The notes below the pieces were generated by a model that saw only the letters and a list, made by a program, of their open reading frames with translations, did no database searches and had not been told where the DNA came from. DNA of 64,000 bases from Cladosporium sp. IMV 00045 (Eukaryota; Ascomycota; Dothideomycetes; Cladosporiales; Cladosporiaceae), in NCBI GenBank assembly GCA_001931905.2, contig MSJI02000181.1, positions 1 to 64,000 of the forward strand, written 5' to 3'. A program made the position numbers and the translations under genes. Positions 52,950-63,929 of this stretch are shown here, one piece after another. Position 1 is the first letter of the stretch. Each line of letters starts with the position of its first letter.

Positions 52950-53675
52950 ATGTCAACCAACCCTCCCGCACCACCTCCCCCACCAGACGCCACCGCACCC
53001 CCCGACCCCCCAACCTCCCCAACAACCACCGCCCTCTCCCGCCTACCAAAAGACGACCGCCTCGCCGCCGCCTCATCCGCCAGCGAAGCCGCCTCCACCG
53101 CCACCAGCATCGCCTCCTCCCTCCGCGCCAAAGCCGCCCTCCTAACCTCCCCCAGCGAACGCAACGCCCTGATCCAACAAGCCTACGCCAAAGAACTAGA
53201 AGCGCACGGCAACAGCCGGCGCGCACGCATGCTCTCTTCTGGCACGTTTCAGGGAGCCGCTGGAGGCGCTGGCATAGGCGGCGCGGTGGGGATGGGGTTG
53301 GGCACTGTGGTTGGTACGGTGGTTGGTGGGGTGGCGACGGTGCCGAGCGTGCTTGTTGGTGGGCTGGTGGGTGCGGGGACGGGGGTGGTGCATGGGCCTT
53401 GGGTTAAGTTGACGGGGATGGGGAAGGGGGGGAAGGATGCAGGAGGAAAGAAGGGGGAGGAGGTCAAAGTGCCTGTTGAGGCTGTGGAGGATGGGAGTGT
53501 GGTTGTTGATGAGAAGACGGGGGAGGTGGGGGTGAGGGACGGGGAGGGGTTGAGGAGGGCGAGGGAGAGGGCGGAGAGGGTTGAGAGAGGGGAGGGTGTG
53601 GGCGAGGGGGAGAGGAGGGAGAGGAGGAAGCCGAGGAAGTTGGAGGTTAGGAGTGGGAAGAAGGATGGTGCGTGA
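52950..53675 (+). CDS. Glycine-zipper protein of unknown function
   Basis: An intronless frame of 241 residues. A Pro-rich start (PPAPPPPPDATAPPDPP) is followed by an Ala/Ser-rich helical part with RNALIQQAYAKELEAHGNSRRAR. Then comes a Gly-rich hydrophobic stretch, about residues 100-150 (GAAGGAGIGGAVGMGLG, VVGTVVGGVATVPSVLVGGLVGAGTG), with GxxxG spacing typical of glycine-zipper membrane segments. The C-terminal 85 residues are Lys/Glu/Arg-rich. The sequence GAGTGVVHGPWVKL is a pattern seen in fungal glycine-zipper proteins. Possibly membrane-associated; function unknown. Confidence 0.7.
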   Translation: MSTNPPAPPPPPDATAPPDPPTSPTTTALSRLPKDDRLAAASSASEAASTATSIASSLRAKAALLTSPSERNALIQQAYAKELEAHGNSRRARMLSSGTFQGAAGGAGIGGAVGMGLGTVVGTVVGGVATVPSVLVGGLVGAGTGVVHGPWVKLTGMGKGGKDAGGKKGEEVKVPVEAVEDGSVVVDEKTGEVGVRDGEGLRRARERAERVERGEGVGEGERRERRKPRKLEVRSGKKDGA

Positions 53676-54436
53676 TGTCTTCAATGAGATGGGACGGGGG
53701 AGAATGTAATTTGTAGTTCTGTTTTTTGAAGACGATAGGGAGAGTTGAGCGTTCAGCGATGTAACTCTAACGATTCTGTAATTATCCATTGCAAGCGCCC
53801 AGCCTTGCTGAAATTACCAGCTACCACGAAAGAGCAGCAGAGCAAAGTCCCGACAACAAACCCATGAGAGAGACGTGAGACTGGCAAGGTATTATCTTTC
53901 AAAAGCATTCTGCATTGCTGTGTTATATGTAACCAAGACCTAGATATACTGAGCTCTGCTCTCTCCTCCCCTCCGAATCCGAAAGACGACAAATCGCCAC
54001 CTCAGATAATCAATAAAAACGCTATATATCCAAAAAAGGTGTCTCAAGTGTAGACAGCAAAGATCCATCCCGAAGAAAGCCCAAATAAGATATCCCGGAA
54101 AAACAAAAAAGAAGCGCCGAACGAATGCAGTCTGATGATCTTTTCTTCTCGCAAAAGAAAGTTTTTCCGTTGTCGAGGTCGTTAGGCAAGCAAGCGAATG
54201 AGCGCATGCTTTTTCTGGTGGCGAAAAAAGGAGGCAAGGTGTTGTTTGTCTAAGAGCTCTCCTGTGTAAAGATGTGGTAGGTAATAGATGTAGCTGTAGA
54301 TATGAAAAAGATAGCTGGGTGTGGAAGACAGAGAAAAGAAAAACGCCGACGAATATCTACAATTCGCCATATCTACAACACCAAAAAGAAAGAACAAAGC
54401 AGAAGCAAAGAGCGCAACGAGCAAAGTCAGTCCGGT
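53676..54436. other. Intergenic between converging genes
   Basis: 3' flanks of the glycine-zipper gene and the ADAM gene; A-rich on the plus strand; no coding sequence supported. Confidence 0.55.
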
Positions 54437-56697
54437 CTACATATATCTCGGACGACCATTATACGCCGGCGGCGGAGGAGGCGGCGGCGCGCCCCAACCA
54501 CCATTATTATTGCCCCAGCTCTGCTGCTGCTGCGCCATCTGCGGACGACCCTGCCAACCCTGCCAACCACCAGGAGGAGGCGGAGGGGGCCCAGGGACCT
54601 GCTTCTTGAAAGCGCGACGGCGACGGCAGCTGCGCACGCAGCAGCCGAGAATGGCCAGGAGGATGATTCCGCCGACGGCGCAACAAACGCCGATGACGAT
54701 GGCTTTGTGGTCGTCGATCCAGGAGGAGACCTGCCCGCCGACGGAGGCGCCGCGGCACCGCCCGTTTTGGCACGTGCCGCCGCCGCTGCAGGTCGTGCCG
54801 TCGAGGAAGTTCTGGTTCAGGCTGGCGCATTGGTTGGCGGGGAATTCGGGCGAGCTGCACGTGATGACGCAGGAGGAGGAGTCGCAGGCCGTGGTGTCGT
54901 TGCCCATTGAGTAGGAGCCCATGACGGATTTGCATTGTTGGTCGCGAGAGGTGCACTGGCCTGAGGCGCACTGGAGGCCGTCGCCGCAGCTTTCGCCGTC
55001 GTCGGAGTGCGTGTCGGGAGGGCACATGGGGCCGTCGCCGGGGCAGGTTTCTTGCGGGTCGCAGTCGCCGGAGCTCTCGCGGCAGACGGTGCCTGAGGAG
55101 GCGAACTGGCAGTTACGGCAGCAGTCTTCGTTCGAGTCATCGCAGACGGAGTTGCCTTTGAAGGTACAAGTTGTTGCGTCGCAGCAGTCGTTGTCGCCGC
55201 AGCCTTCTTCGCCACCGCAGTCGCATTCTTCCTCGCCCTCGACGATGCCGTTACCGCACTGCTCGCCGGTGATGGTCTCGACATCTCTGTTGTTGCTCAG
55301 GCAATCGGTGTTAATTGCGTTGTTGCCAATAGCACTGCAAATGTTGCCAATGGTACATTGCGAGAAGCTCTCGATGCCAGGTCTGCTAGAAGGGTTCATG
55401 ATGAATCGTGCATCGGCATCGCAAGTCTCGGCGGTCAACGGGCAGCACTGCTGAGTGGTCCTCGTATTGGACTGGCTGCAAGCGGAGGCGTCGCAGTCGT
55501 GCACAGCACCGAAAGTGTGACCAGTCTCGTGAGCAATGACTTGCCACTCTTGGGCGCCTCGAGTGCGAACGACAACATTAGCTCCAGATACAGTTTCCTG
55601 GCCAGTCGCTTGACCGTTTCCAGTGGTGGTGTTTCCGTCCTCCATGGCTTCGTTGACGCAGGATTGTCCGAGCCATGCAAGACCGACTGCGGATCCCGTG
55701 TTGCAAGTTGAAAGGAGAGTCCAGTGACTGTTGCTATCGCGTTGCTGACCACGCCAGGCAGAGAAGAGGTTGAGACGCTGTTGAATGTCCACGCTGTCGC
55801 TGCATCCCTGGTTCCAAGGGGTGTTCTGGGAAGGCGAGCCCGGGCACTCGGCATCGGAAATTGTGAGGTTGGCCAGTCCAAGAGAAATGTTGAAAGCACC
55901 TTCCCAGACAGCAGAAGCACTGTTCATTGCCTGGATGACGTTCTCCCTGGCACTCTCACTGGAGTTGAACTCGCCAGTGTATGTACAATCAGTCGCCACA
56001 CCAACAAGAGCAACCTTGCGCGTCGAGGGGCAGCCTTGCGTTTGTCCGATGGTGTTCTCCAGATTCGTGACAGAGCCCCTGCCACCGGTTTGATCGCTCT
56101 GGCGCTTGGTAAGGCCGAACATGTTAGAAAAGTCCATAGCGCCGAGAGACTCCGAGCGCTTCCGCATAGCAGCATGGACGGGATGATCCGGGTGCGTATT
56201 AAATCCCAGACCGTCGGCATAGCAGCTGGCGGTCTCATTTCCCTCGTCCACGCCACGCTTCAACTCCTGATGGGTGAATCCCTCCTGGCCATCCAGAATG
56301 TCCGAGTCTCTCCAGATGACCATGTACTCCTCCCCATGCTCGGCTTGGCGCGTGTCGGGGTCCAGCCAGTGCCGAGTGCGAAGGTAGTTGTGCGACGACT
56401 GAATGTGATGACTGTCCCTGTCGACGGAGAAAGCGCCCTCGAACAGCGGCGTCTTGCCGTCCCGCGAGATCAAAACGCGCGCCCAGCCGGCCTGGCGCCA
56501 TCTGTCCTCCTTCATGTCCATGCGCTTGACGAACGACCGGCCCTTGAAGACCTTGTGCTGCATCCTGTCCACCTCCTCGGAATGCCGTACGCTGCCGTCG
56601 GGGGCCAGGTGGGTGATGCGGGCGCCATCGCCGATGATGTCGTGGTTAGGTTCGAGTTTGAACTTGACGTAGAGTTCATCTCGGATGTTGAATGTCA
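54437..56697 (-). CDS. ADAM-family membrane metalloprotease, N-terminus lost in assembly gap
   Basis: The frame continues upstream of the first listed Met (56572) to the N run, adding FNIRDELYVKFKLEPNHD and onward, so the gene is cut by the gap rather than starting at 56572; about 750 codons remain. In order: the end of the propeptide-like region, a reprolysin-type protease domain with the zinc site HETGHTFGAVHD, and a disintegrin-like, Cys-rich domain (CGNGIVEGEEECDCGGEEGC). A Cys-rich region with CQNGRC follows, then one transmembrane helix (IVIGVCCAVGGIILLAILGCCV) and a Pro/Gly-rich cytosolic tail. This is the fungal ADAM (ADM-B-like) layout: a cell-surface or secretory-pathway protease. 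No intron is needed in the visible part. Confidence 0.92.
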
Positions 56698-56717
56698 NNN
56701 NNNNNNNNNNNNNNNNN
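56698..56717. other. Assembly gap of 20 N
   Basis: Twenty undetermined bases, probably a default-size scaffold join. The ADAM gene is broken on the left, and on the right sequence homologous to 41963 starts immediately. Confidence 0.99.
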
Positions 56718-57008
56718 CTCTAGATGTCGCTAATACCACTGATCTGGCCCGCGCAATTGTTCTCGGAGGAGCGAGGTTCAATGCGGCAGCGGGCCGCGGA
56801 CCATGCTGAGGCAGCGCAAACTCCAGTCCACCGTACATGCTTCGCAGGCAGTCACGTCACGAACGCGTGCCTGGCCAATTGCTTAATTGGAACGCCGCTG
56901 GCAGACCAGAAGCTCGCATCCTCCAACATTGCCGCCTACATGGCCGAATATTGACAACACACTCGCCAATTCTAGGACTCTGGACACTGGAGAGGCACAA
57001 CAATCACA

Positions 57009-60000
57009 ATGCCGTCAGACATCAGGTCATTTTTCGGCGGCAAGCCCGCAGGCTCGCCTGCTGAGCCGGCAAAACCCAAGAAGGCCGAAGAACCAAAGAA
57101 ACGCGGCCGAGCGAGGAAGGTTGTGGAAGACGACGAAGATGACGAGCCTGCACCCAAAAAGGCCACGCCCAAGAAGGCTTCCTCGAAGAAGCAGCCCGAG
57201 CCTGAACCTGTTATGGAGGAAACTACTGCAGACGACTTCTTCGGTAAGGGAAACAAGCCCAAGCGAAGCGAACCTGTCCGCCCAAAAGCCCCAAGCAAGC
57301 CTGCAACCAAGAAAGAGGTAGAGGAAGAGTCGAAACCAGCAAAGTCAAGTAGCAAGAAAGCTACACCCAATGGGAAGACATCGACGAGAAACAAGCCAAC
57401 CAAGAGCTATGTCGAGTTTGACGCAGACGATTTCCCAGATGACGACATGGAGGACGACGCCGACGACGTATTCAAAGCCGGCGCAAAATCAGGACGCAAA
57501 ATGGATGATGCATACGAAGAAGGCACCGACGATGAGGACGATGCGCCGGTGCAGCCAAAGAGGACAACGGGAAGGACGGGCAAGCAGAAGACACTTAGAG
57601 GCCATGACCAGGATGACAACGATGAAGATGTCGAGATGAAAGACACAAATGCCGACGACGATTTCGTTGTGCCGGACGACGACGAAGAGATTGTCGAGGA
57701 CAAGCCTGCTACGAAGACGAAATCGGCGGCTGCCAAAAAGCGTAAAGCTCCTGTGGTGGATGATGATGATGACGACGACGATCTGGACGTCGAAGAAACA
57801 AAGCCTACAAGAAAGCGTGCATCGCCTGTGAAGAAAGCCACTCCGGTCAAGAAGCAGAAGAAAGAGGAGCCCAAGACCAATAACTCCGTGCAAGCTATCT
57901 TCGACAGCATACCGACTATCGAGCCTCCATCTCCTTCAGGTGACGGGGACACCAAGAAGAAATTTCAGTATGGCCAACACAAGAACGCAGAGGCACCTGC
58001 AGGCGCAATCGATCCGTCAGACTACCCAACCGGCCAGGACAATTGTCTGGCGGGACTCAGCTTTGTTTTCACCGGTCAACTTGCCACCTTGGGACGTGAG
58101 GCAGGATCCGCACTTGTCAAGCAATATGGTGGAAAGGTCATGACTGCCCCATCAAAGAAGACAAGCTACGTCGTCTTGGGTGAAGAAGCTGGCCCAAAGA
58201 AGATCCAAACGATCAAAGCCCACAAGCTCAAGGTCATCCAAGAGGAAGGTCTTTTCGACCTCATCAGGAAGCTCCCTGCCAATGGTGGAGATTCTGCCGC
58301 GGCTGAAGAGTATGCAAAGAAACAACAAAAGGAGGAAGAAAACATCCGCAAGGCCGCAGCGGAGATGGAGCAACAAGAACGGGCGAAGCTGGCTGCTGCT
58401 AAACCTAAACCGCAGGCGAATGGTTCCGCGTCAGCATCGCAGCAGTCAGGAAAGGCCAGAGCTGAGGGACAGGATCCAAAGAATCAGCTGTGGACTGTTC
58501 GGTATGCGCCGCAGTCGCTGAGCCAGATCTGCGGCAACAAAGCACAAGTAGAGAAGCTTGGTCGCTGGCTCCGAGCGTTCCCCAAGAATCAGCGTACCAA
58601 TTTCAAGATGCCGGGTGCTGATGGTAGTGGCACATTCAGAGCAGTCATGATTCATGGCCCACCAGGCATTGGCAAGACTACAGCAGCGCATCTGGTGGCA
58701 AAGCTCGAAGGCTACGACATTGTCGAGTCAAACGCATCTGACACTCGCTCCAAAAAGCTCATTGAGAGCAGCTTGAAGGGTGTGCTGAGCACAACTTCCC
58801 TTATGGGTTACTTCTCTACTGGTGCCGATCAGATTGAAGCTAGCAAGAAGAAGCTCGTACTCATCATGGACGAGGTTGACGGTCTCTCAGCAGGTGATCG
58901 TGGTGGTGTCGGTGCCATTGCTGCAGTCGCGAAGAAATCACAAATCCCCATGATCCTGATCTGCAACGAACGAAAACAGCCCAAAATGAGACCGTTCGAC
59001 TTTGTTACATACGATTTAGGCTTCCGTCGCCCAACTACGGAGATGATCCGCAGCCGCATCAGCTCGATTGCTTTCAAAGAGGAGCTCAAAATGCCCGCAA
59101 ATGTCATGACCGCCCTGATCGAAGGCACTGGAGCCGACATCCGGCAGGTCATCAACATGATCAGTACTGCAAAGCTTGACGCGACAAACATGAGTTATGA
59201 GGACAGCAAAGACATGTCCAAAGCGTGGGAGAAGCACATTGTGCTCAAGCCATGGGACATGGTCGGCAAGATTCTCAACGGCTCCATGTTCAACCCGGCC
59301 AACAATTCGTCATTGAACGACAAGCAGGAACTCTACTTCAATGATCATGACTTTGCCCCTCTCATGTTGCAGGAAAACTACCTTGGCACAAAGCCGACTC
59401 GTTCTGGCAAATACAATGCCCAGCCAAAGAAGAAGGCGCTTGCCGATCTCGACCTCATCTCCAAAGCAGCCGATTCCATTAGTGATGGAGACTTGGTTGA
59501 CCGCATGATCCACGGCTCACAGCAACAATGGTCTCTCATGCCCACGCACGCCATGTTCTCCTTCGTACGCCCCGCTTCTTTCGTCTACGGCTCTATGGCA
59601 GGCAGCCAGACTCGCTTCACGTCATGGATGGGCAAGAACAGCACCCAGGGCAAATTGATGAGAATGATCAAGGAGATCCAGGGACACATGCGCTTGAGGA
59701 CGTCTGGCGACCGATTCGAGATCCGTCAAACCTACCTGCCGCTCCTTTTCGACCGTCTGATCAAACGCTTGCAAGTCGAAGGCAAAGACGCCGTGCCGGA
59801 AATCATCGAGCTCATGGACGAGTACTTCCTGACCAAGGACGACTGGGATGCCATTATGGAGCTCGGTGTTGGCGATGCCGACATGGAGAAAATCAAAATT
59901 GAGACCCAGGCGAAGGCTACTTTCACCAGATTGTATGTGGACACAACCTCTTTATAATAGAATCCCTCACTAATATCCAACGCAGATACAACCAGAAATC

Positions 60001-60319
60001 CCACCCCCTCCCATTCATCAAATCCTCCCAAGTCGTCGCGCCCAAAAAGGGTGCCACCAAAGAGAAGCCGGATCTGGAAGAAGCGCTCGAGGAGTCCGAA
60101 GAGGAAGCCGCCGACGACGCCGATGTCAAGGAAGAGGACGACAACGACCTCTCGAAAGACAAGTACGTCAAAGCGCCGAAGAAGAAGAGAGCACCAGCCG
60201 CGAAGGGCAAAGGCAAAGGCAAGAAGGCCGCTGATGACGACGATGATGACGAGGAGGATGTCAAGCCTGCTAAGGGCAAGGGCAAGGCTGTTGCTGGGAA
60301 GGGTAGGGCGAAGAAGTAG
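57009..60319 (+). CDS. RFC1: Replication factor C subunit 1, copy B
   Basis: Exons 57009-59932 and 59986-60319, 1085 residues. Same domains as copy A: PIP-like N-terminus, low-complexity region, BRCT, AAA+ with GPPGIGKTT and LIMDEVDG, RFC1 C-terminal domain and Lys-rich tail. Differences from copy A are mainly conservative or in Asp/Lys runs (for example an extra pair of Asp near residue 253 and a lost Ala-Glu near the end). The intron is 53 nt against 56 in copy A and much less alike than the exons. Most base changes are at third codon positions, so both copies have stayed under selection or come from two functional alleles or homeologues. Confidence 0.95.
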
Positions 60320-60880
60320 GCTGTCCGTCTTGCAAGCCTTTCGGCTCGGGCAACACAACTCTGGGGAGAACATGAGCAACTTTCAGCAAAGGCGTGCAGG
60401 AACTGGCAGCGCATTTCATGGTAGGAGGAAGTAGGGAAGATCGAATTGACAGGGTGCTGAAGCTGCATGTAATATACGCATTGACCGAGCACTGCATTTG
60501 TAGAATACCGAAACAATCAGAAGCGAATCTTGACCTCACCCCGCTTCACGCGGACACGATGAAATTATTCGGTTCCAACCAGATTTGAAGATAAGCAAAC
60601 AAAAGTCTACCTTACGGACAAGTGATAAGGATTCAAAGAAGATGTGCACAAAGGAAAACGCAATTGATTTCGAACTTCTACCAAGTCATACCTCTCCAAA
60701 TATGAAAGGACACAGGAAATTTCTCAACAGGGACTTAAGTCAGCAATAGGCTCACTCTACGATGACTTGAACCCAACTTCTACCAAGTCGCTCCTCTCCA
60801 AACATCCAAGCACAGAGGAAATTTCTCAACAGGGACTTCACTAAATAACACGTTCACTCCGTGACATCTCAATCTCAACC
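60320..60880. other. Intergenic between converging genes (copy B)
   Basis: Equivalent to 45563-46117, with the tandem repeat in its right half; no coding sequence supported. Confidence 0.6.
60672..60875. repeat. Tandem repeat, about 100-base unit, two copies (copy B)
   Basis: AACTTCTACCAAGTC, CACAGGAAATTTCTCAAC and AGGGACTTAAGTCA recur about 100 bases on as AACTTCTACCAAGTC, CAGAGGAAATTTCTCAAC and AGGGACTTCACTAA. The units are more alike within this copy than those in copy A, which hints at separate homogenisation. Confidence 0.75.
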
Positions 60881-61543
60881 TCACTTACGCATCCCATTCA
60901 ACTCCGCAAACTTCTCCATAAACCTCGAATGCTGACCCGGAAAACGCTTCGAATACCCCCCATCCGGAGCTCCACGGATCCCCCAGAGATCACCGTCCGA
61001 ATCTCCTCCAGCGGAATTTGAGCGACTTCTCGACGAATGGACACTGTCCTTTGCGCTTTTGGGGTGGTGGGGCTTCCTGCTTCTGTGGCTTTTGGATCTG
61101 CCCGGCTCGCGCACCTTGGAGGAAGAAGAAGTAGCAGCTCGCTCTAGTCTGCTCTCCTCGGCGCTGGACGTGAAGCTGAAGGAGTCGGAGCTTTTCTTGG
61201 TGATGGACTTGGCGCTGAATGGCTTGTCAGCGGCATTGACACTCGGAATTGCTTTGGACTGGTGAGCACCAGCGAGGATATCGTCAATACCACTGATTCC
61301 CAACCCAATAGGCTTACGTTCGAGCTGGTGAGGAGCAGTGGCACGCTCGGTGTTTTTGGTTGGTGGGACACGGAACGCATCTGAGCGGTGGAGGTCAGTT
61401 TTCTTCGAGGTTTTGGAGGATTCTTCGGTGGGATGGGAAGAGAGCTGACGGGTGTAGTAGTAGAGGGTGAGGGAACTGGTCGCGCCACCTTCGAGATCTG
61501 GGCGGGAGGAGAAATGGCCTGAACTCTTGGAGTTGAGCGACAT
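60881..61543 (-). CDS. Small Ser/Lys-rich protein of unknown function, copy B
   Basis: 220 residues from MSLNSKSSG, one residue shorter than copy A, with the frame preserved throughout. The ordered ends (GHFSSRPDLEGG and DGDLWGIRGAPDGGYSKRFPGQH) are nearly identical to copy A, while the Ser-rich middle carries most of the changes. That pattern supports a real protein. Function unknown. Confidence 0.7.
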   Translation of the reverse strand: MSLNSKSSGHFSSRPDLEGGATSSLTLYYYTRQLSSHPTEESSKTSKKTDLHRSDAFRVPPTKNTERATAPHQLERKPIGLGISGIDDILAGAHQSKAIPSVNAADKPFSAKSITKKSSDSFSFTSSAEESRLERAATSSSSKVREPGRSKSHRSRKPHHPKSAKDSVHSSRSRSNSAGGDSDGDLWGIRGAPDGGYSKRFPGQHSRFMEKFAELNGMRK

Positions 61544-62285
61544 TTTGGGATGAGTTGGATGGTCGGTTTGTTGGGTTGGGTGATGAGAGGGTTGTGAGAA
61601 GTAGTTTGGAGACTTATGATTTGAGGCAGTCTTATGGGAAGAAGAAAAATGGTTATGTGATGAATGCCTTTGTGAACACGACATCTACTGTTTGTGGAGA
61701 GTCGTTTTCTTGGTTGGTGATTTCTTTGTGTCAAATTGTAGTGACTTTGCAAAGACAGTCCATTTGGACCGACTGGGACGATAACGCAGGACGAATGGGA
61801 AACGCATCTCTATCCCGACGTCAGAATGCCACTGGAAAGCCGGCCTTACTTGCCTGGAGGACACAGTGTGCCGGTGTTGCTGAAACATCGAACGAGCTGG
61901 TTGTCGCCGCGTTTCTTCATTCCCTGATCGTTGACTAACGCAACCCGCTTCACGCGAGAACAAAGGAGCTATACAGGTGGACAAAGCAGTCACTGATTCG
62001 CAAATGCAAGTGCAAATCATGGATCTACTTTTGGGTTTGCTGATTAAACCTAGAAGTATCCCGCTACGGGTTTCTATTTTTTGGGGTTGAAACTACCTCA
62101 TCCAGGCCGCTCTAGGTAAGCTCGATTTTTGGCGCCGTGGAGAGTGGCGTCCCTCGTTGTCGCCTTCATTCTTCATTACTGTAACCCATTATCATGACAG
62201 CCTGTGTAGAGTAACCCTCATGTTGTTTGCTTCACATCTTGCCTTTTCTGCATCCCGATATCTCGGCGCTCGAATCCTGCTCGCA
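61544..62285. other. Intergenic, no gene seen (copy B)
   Basis: 5' flank of the Ser/Lys-rich gene; clearly more diverged from copy A (46784-47561) than the genes on both sides. Confidence 0.55.
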
Positions 62286-62910
62286 TCATAAATCGTCATC
62301 AAGCTCTGAGAGAAGGCCATCAAAGGGCTGATACTGGCGATACCCATGTCTGGCTCTTGCGAGCATGAACTTGGTTCTTTCGTAGAGAGTCTCAAGGGCG
62401 AGCAGATCCGTGTCGGCCTCTGATCCTTCAGTCAAAGTGACGAGCGTCGCTTCAACAGGAATATTCTTCTTCGTACCGAAATTATCCTTCGCAATACCGA
62501 CAACATCAGCGACACGACCTTGACCCTTAATGCCTGACATGGCTACAGTGGGAGGGCCTTGCAAATCATCGTGATCTCCCACAAGACTGAGAATGAGGTT
62601 GACGTGTGGTAGAATCCAGTCAGATGGGGTCCAGCATTGGAAATGATTCAAAGGACACACCGAGAATCTGCTCCCTCAGCTGCGTTGCCCCAGCACCGAG
62701 GACTTGCTTCTCTTGAGACTTAGCGACAGCAATCTCAACAGCAGCGGCGACATATTTTTCGAGTAACGTCGGCAAAGTCGCCTCCATGGCCGCAATGAGT
62801 TGCTTCTTGAGTTCTTCGCCCGTCTTCAAAGCGCCGGTTTGCTTGTTGACATCGTTCAAGACATCTTGAACGAGCGACTCGAAACGCTGGCCAATATTGT
62901 TGGCCGCCAT
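62286..62910 (-). CDS. Uncharacterised small protein, family 1, copy B
   Basis: Without splicing the frame stops early at about 62620 (96 codons). A 70-nt intron at 62587-62656 with the same acceptor as copy A (CTCAG|TCTT) and a CTGACT branch brings the C-terminal part back into frame and gives 184 residues. Its donor reads GTCCTT, which is weak. The N-terminal 75 residues are almost identical to copy A; the intron and the middle of exon 2 differ strongly. The end again shows TLVTLTEGSEADTDLLALETLYE. If the intron is not real, this copy is frameshifted and broken. Function unknown. Confidence 0.55.
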
Positions 62911-63380
62911 TGTGAGCTATTGACGTTAGTATGGGTATGCGTGGGCTTTGAGCAGGATGATGTGATACCTGGACGAGTTCGTGATTCTGCTCGGTTTGGA
63001 TGAGGTGCTAGGTTTGGAATGGATTGGGTATCGAAGCCAAAGACGAAGCAGCAACAAAAAGAAAGCTTGAGCACTGACCAAATGCCCGGGCAAGTGAAGT
63101 GAATGCATACGTCCAGTTACTTGTTGGCACATTCTAGAAACTCCGCTTCTGACTTCATTTATGTGGCACAAGAGCGATTACTGACGTCGCATGATTGAAA
63201 GAGAAGTCATTTCGTTTAATCGATTGATGTATGGATCGTTCTCGGGCGACTCCTTCGTTGTTCTACATCCTCCGGAATGACCGCTGCTCTACCGTCCTTG
63301 GCCATCTCAAGCACTTATCCTGAAGTAAGCTAAAAACATTCACACCTTCTGTCCCTTCGCCCTAACCACAATGTCCTCGC
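62911..63380. other. Intergenic (copy B)
   Basis: Equivalent to 48153-48623; no further gene seen. Confidence 0.55.
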
Positions 63381-63929
63381 TCACTTGTAAGTAACAAGAT
63401 CACCATTCCTGACACCCTTAGCCATGACATTCGACATCTCCCTCTGGAGCAGTGCATGAAGTCCCCACAACGCCGCATGCTCTCCAGCAGCTCCACCGGT
63501 GGCCGGCGGTCCTTCGATGATGATCTCGACGGTGACTCCCTGGCTTTCAGTCGCAGGCTTGGACATGCACACAACACGAGCGATGTAGTCCTCGTCGTGT
63601 TTGGTGATGATGATGGACGGTTCGAGGTAGGCTTGGTCGGCTTTTGACGCTACCCTGTCGAGGATCTTGACGTTCGCTGTATGGATTGTTAGTATCAGGG
63701 AGATTGACTCGACGTTGTAGATCGGGAACTCACTAAGGATATGCTGTCGGAGGAACATGGCGTCTAGGAGGGGGACGTGGTTCTTCAATGAAGTCTCGAA
63801 TGCGGAAGCGATTTGCTTGCAGACGTCTTCGCTGGGTTCCTGGAAACTGGGTTCGGTCTTGGGATCAACTCTTGCGCCTTGATCTTCGGTGGGAGCCGAC
63901 CTCTGCTCGGCCGCATCGTCGCCAGCCAT
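63381..63929 (-). CDS. Uncharacterised small protein, family 2, copy B
   Basis: The start MAGDD at 63929 matches copy A. A 57-nt intron (63733 to 63677: GTGAGT, ACTAAC, ATACAG), again stop-free and divisible by three, gives 163 residues spliced. After the intron the protein is identical to copy A except for two residues near the end, whereas the intron itself differs at many places. This contrast is good evidence that the 57 bases are an intron and that the C-terminal part is constrained. Function unknown. Confidence 0.68.
   Translation of the reverse strand: MAGDDAAEQRSAPTEDQGARVDPKTEPSFQEPSEDVCKQIASAFETSLKNHVPLLDAMFLRQHILSEFPIYNVESISLILTIHTANVKILDRVASKADQAYLEPSIIITKHDEDYIARVVCMSKPATESQGVTVEIIIEGPPATGGAAGEHAALWGLHALLQREMSNVMAKGVRNGDLVTYK

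Noticed and set aside
55724..56809. 361-codon plus-strand frame across the N gap
   Set aside because: It is the antisense shadow of the ADAM gene and reads through undetermined bases.
62620..62910. Calling family 1 copy B a frameshifted pseudogene
   Set aside because: The frameshift lies in a stretch that aligns with a likely intron in copy A, and removing it restores the frame; kept as a gene with lower confidence.
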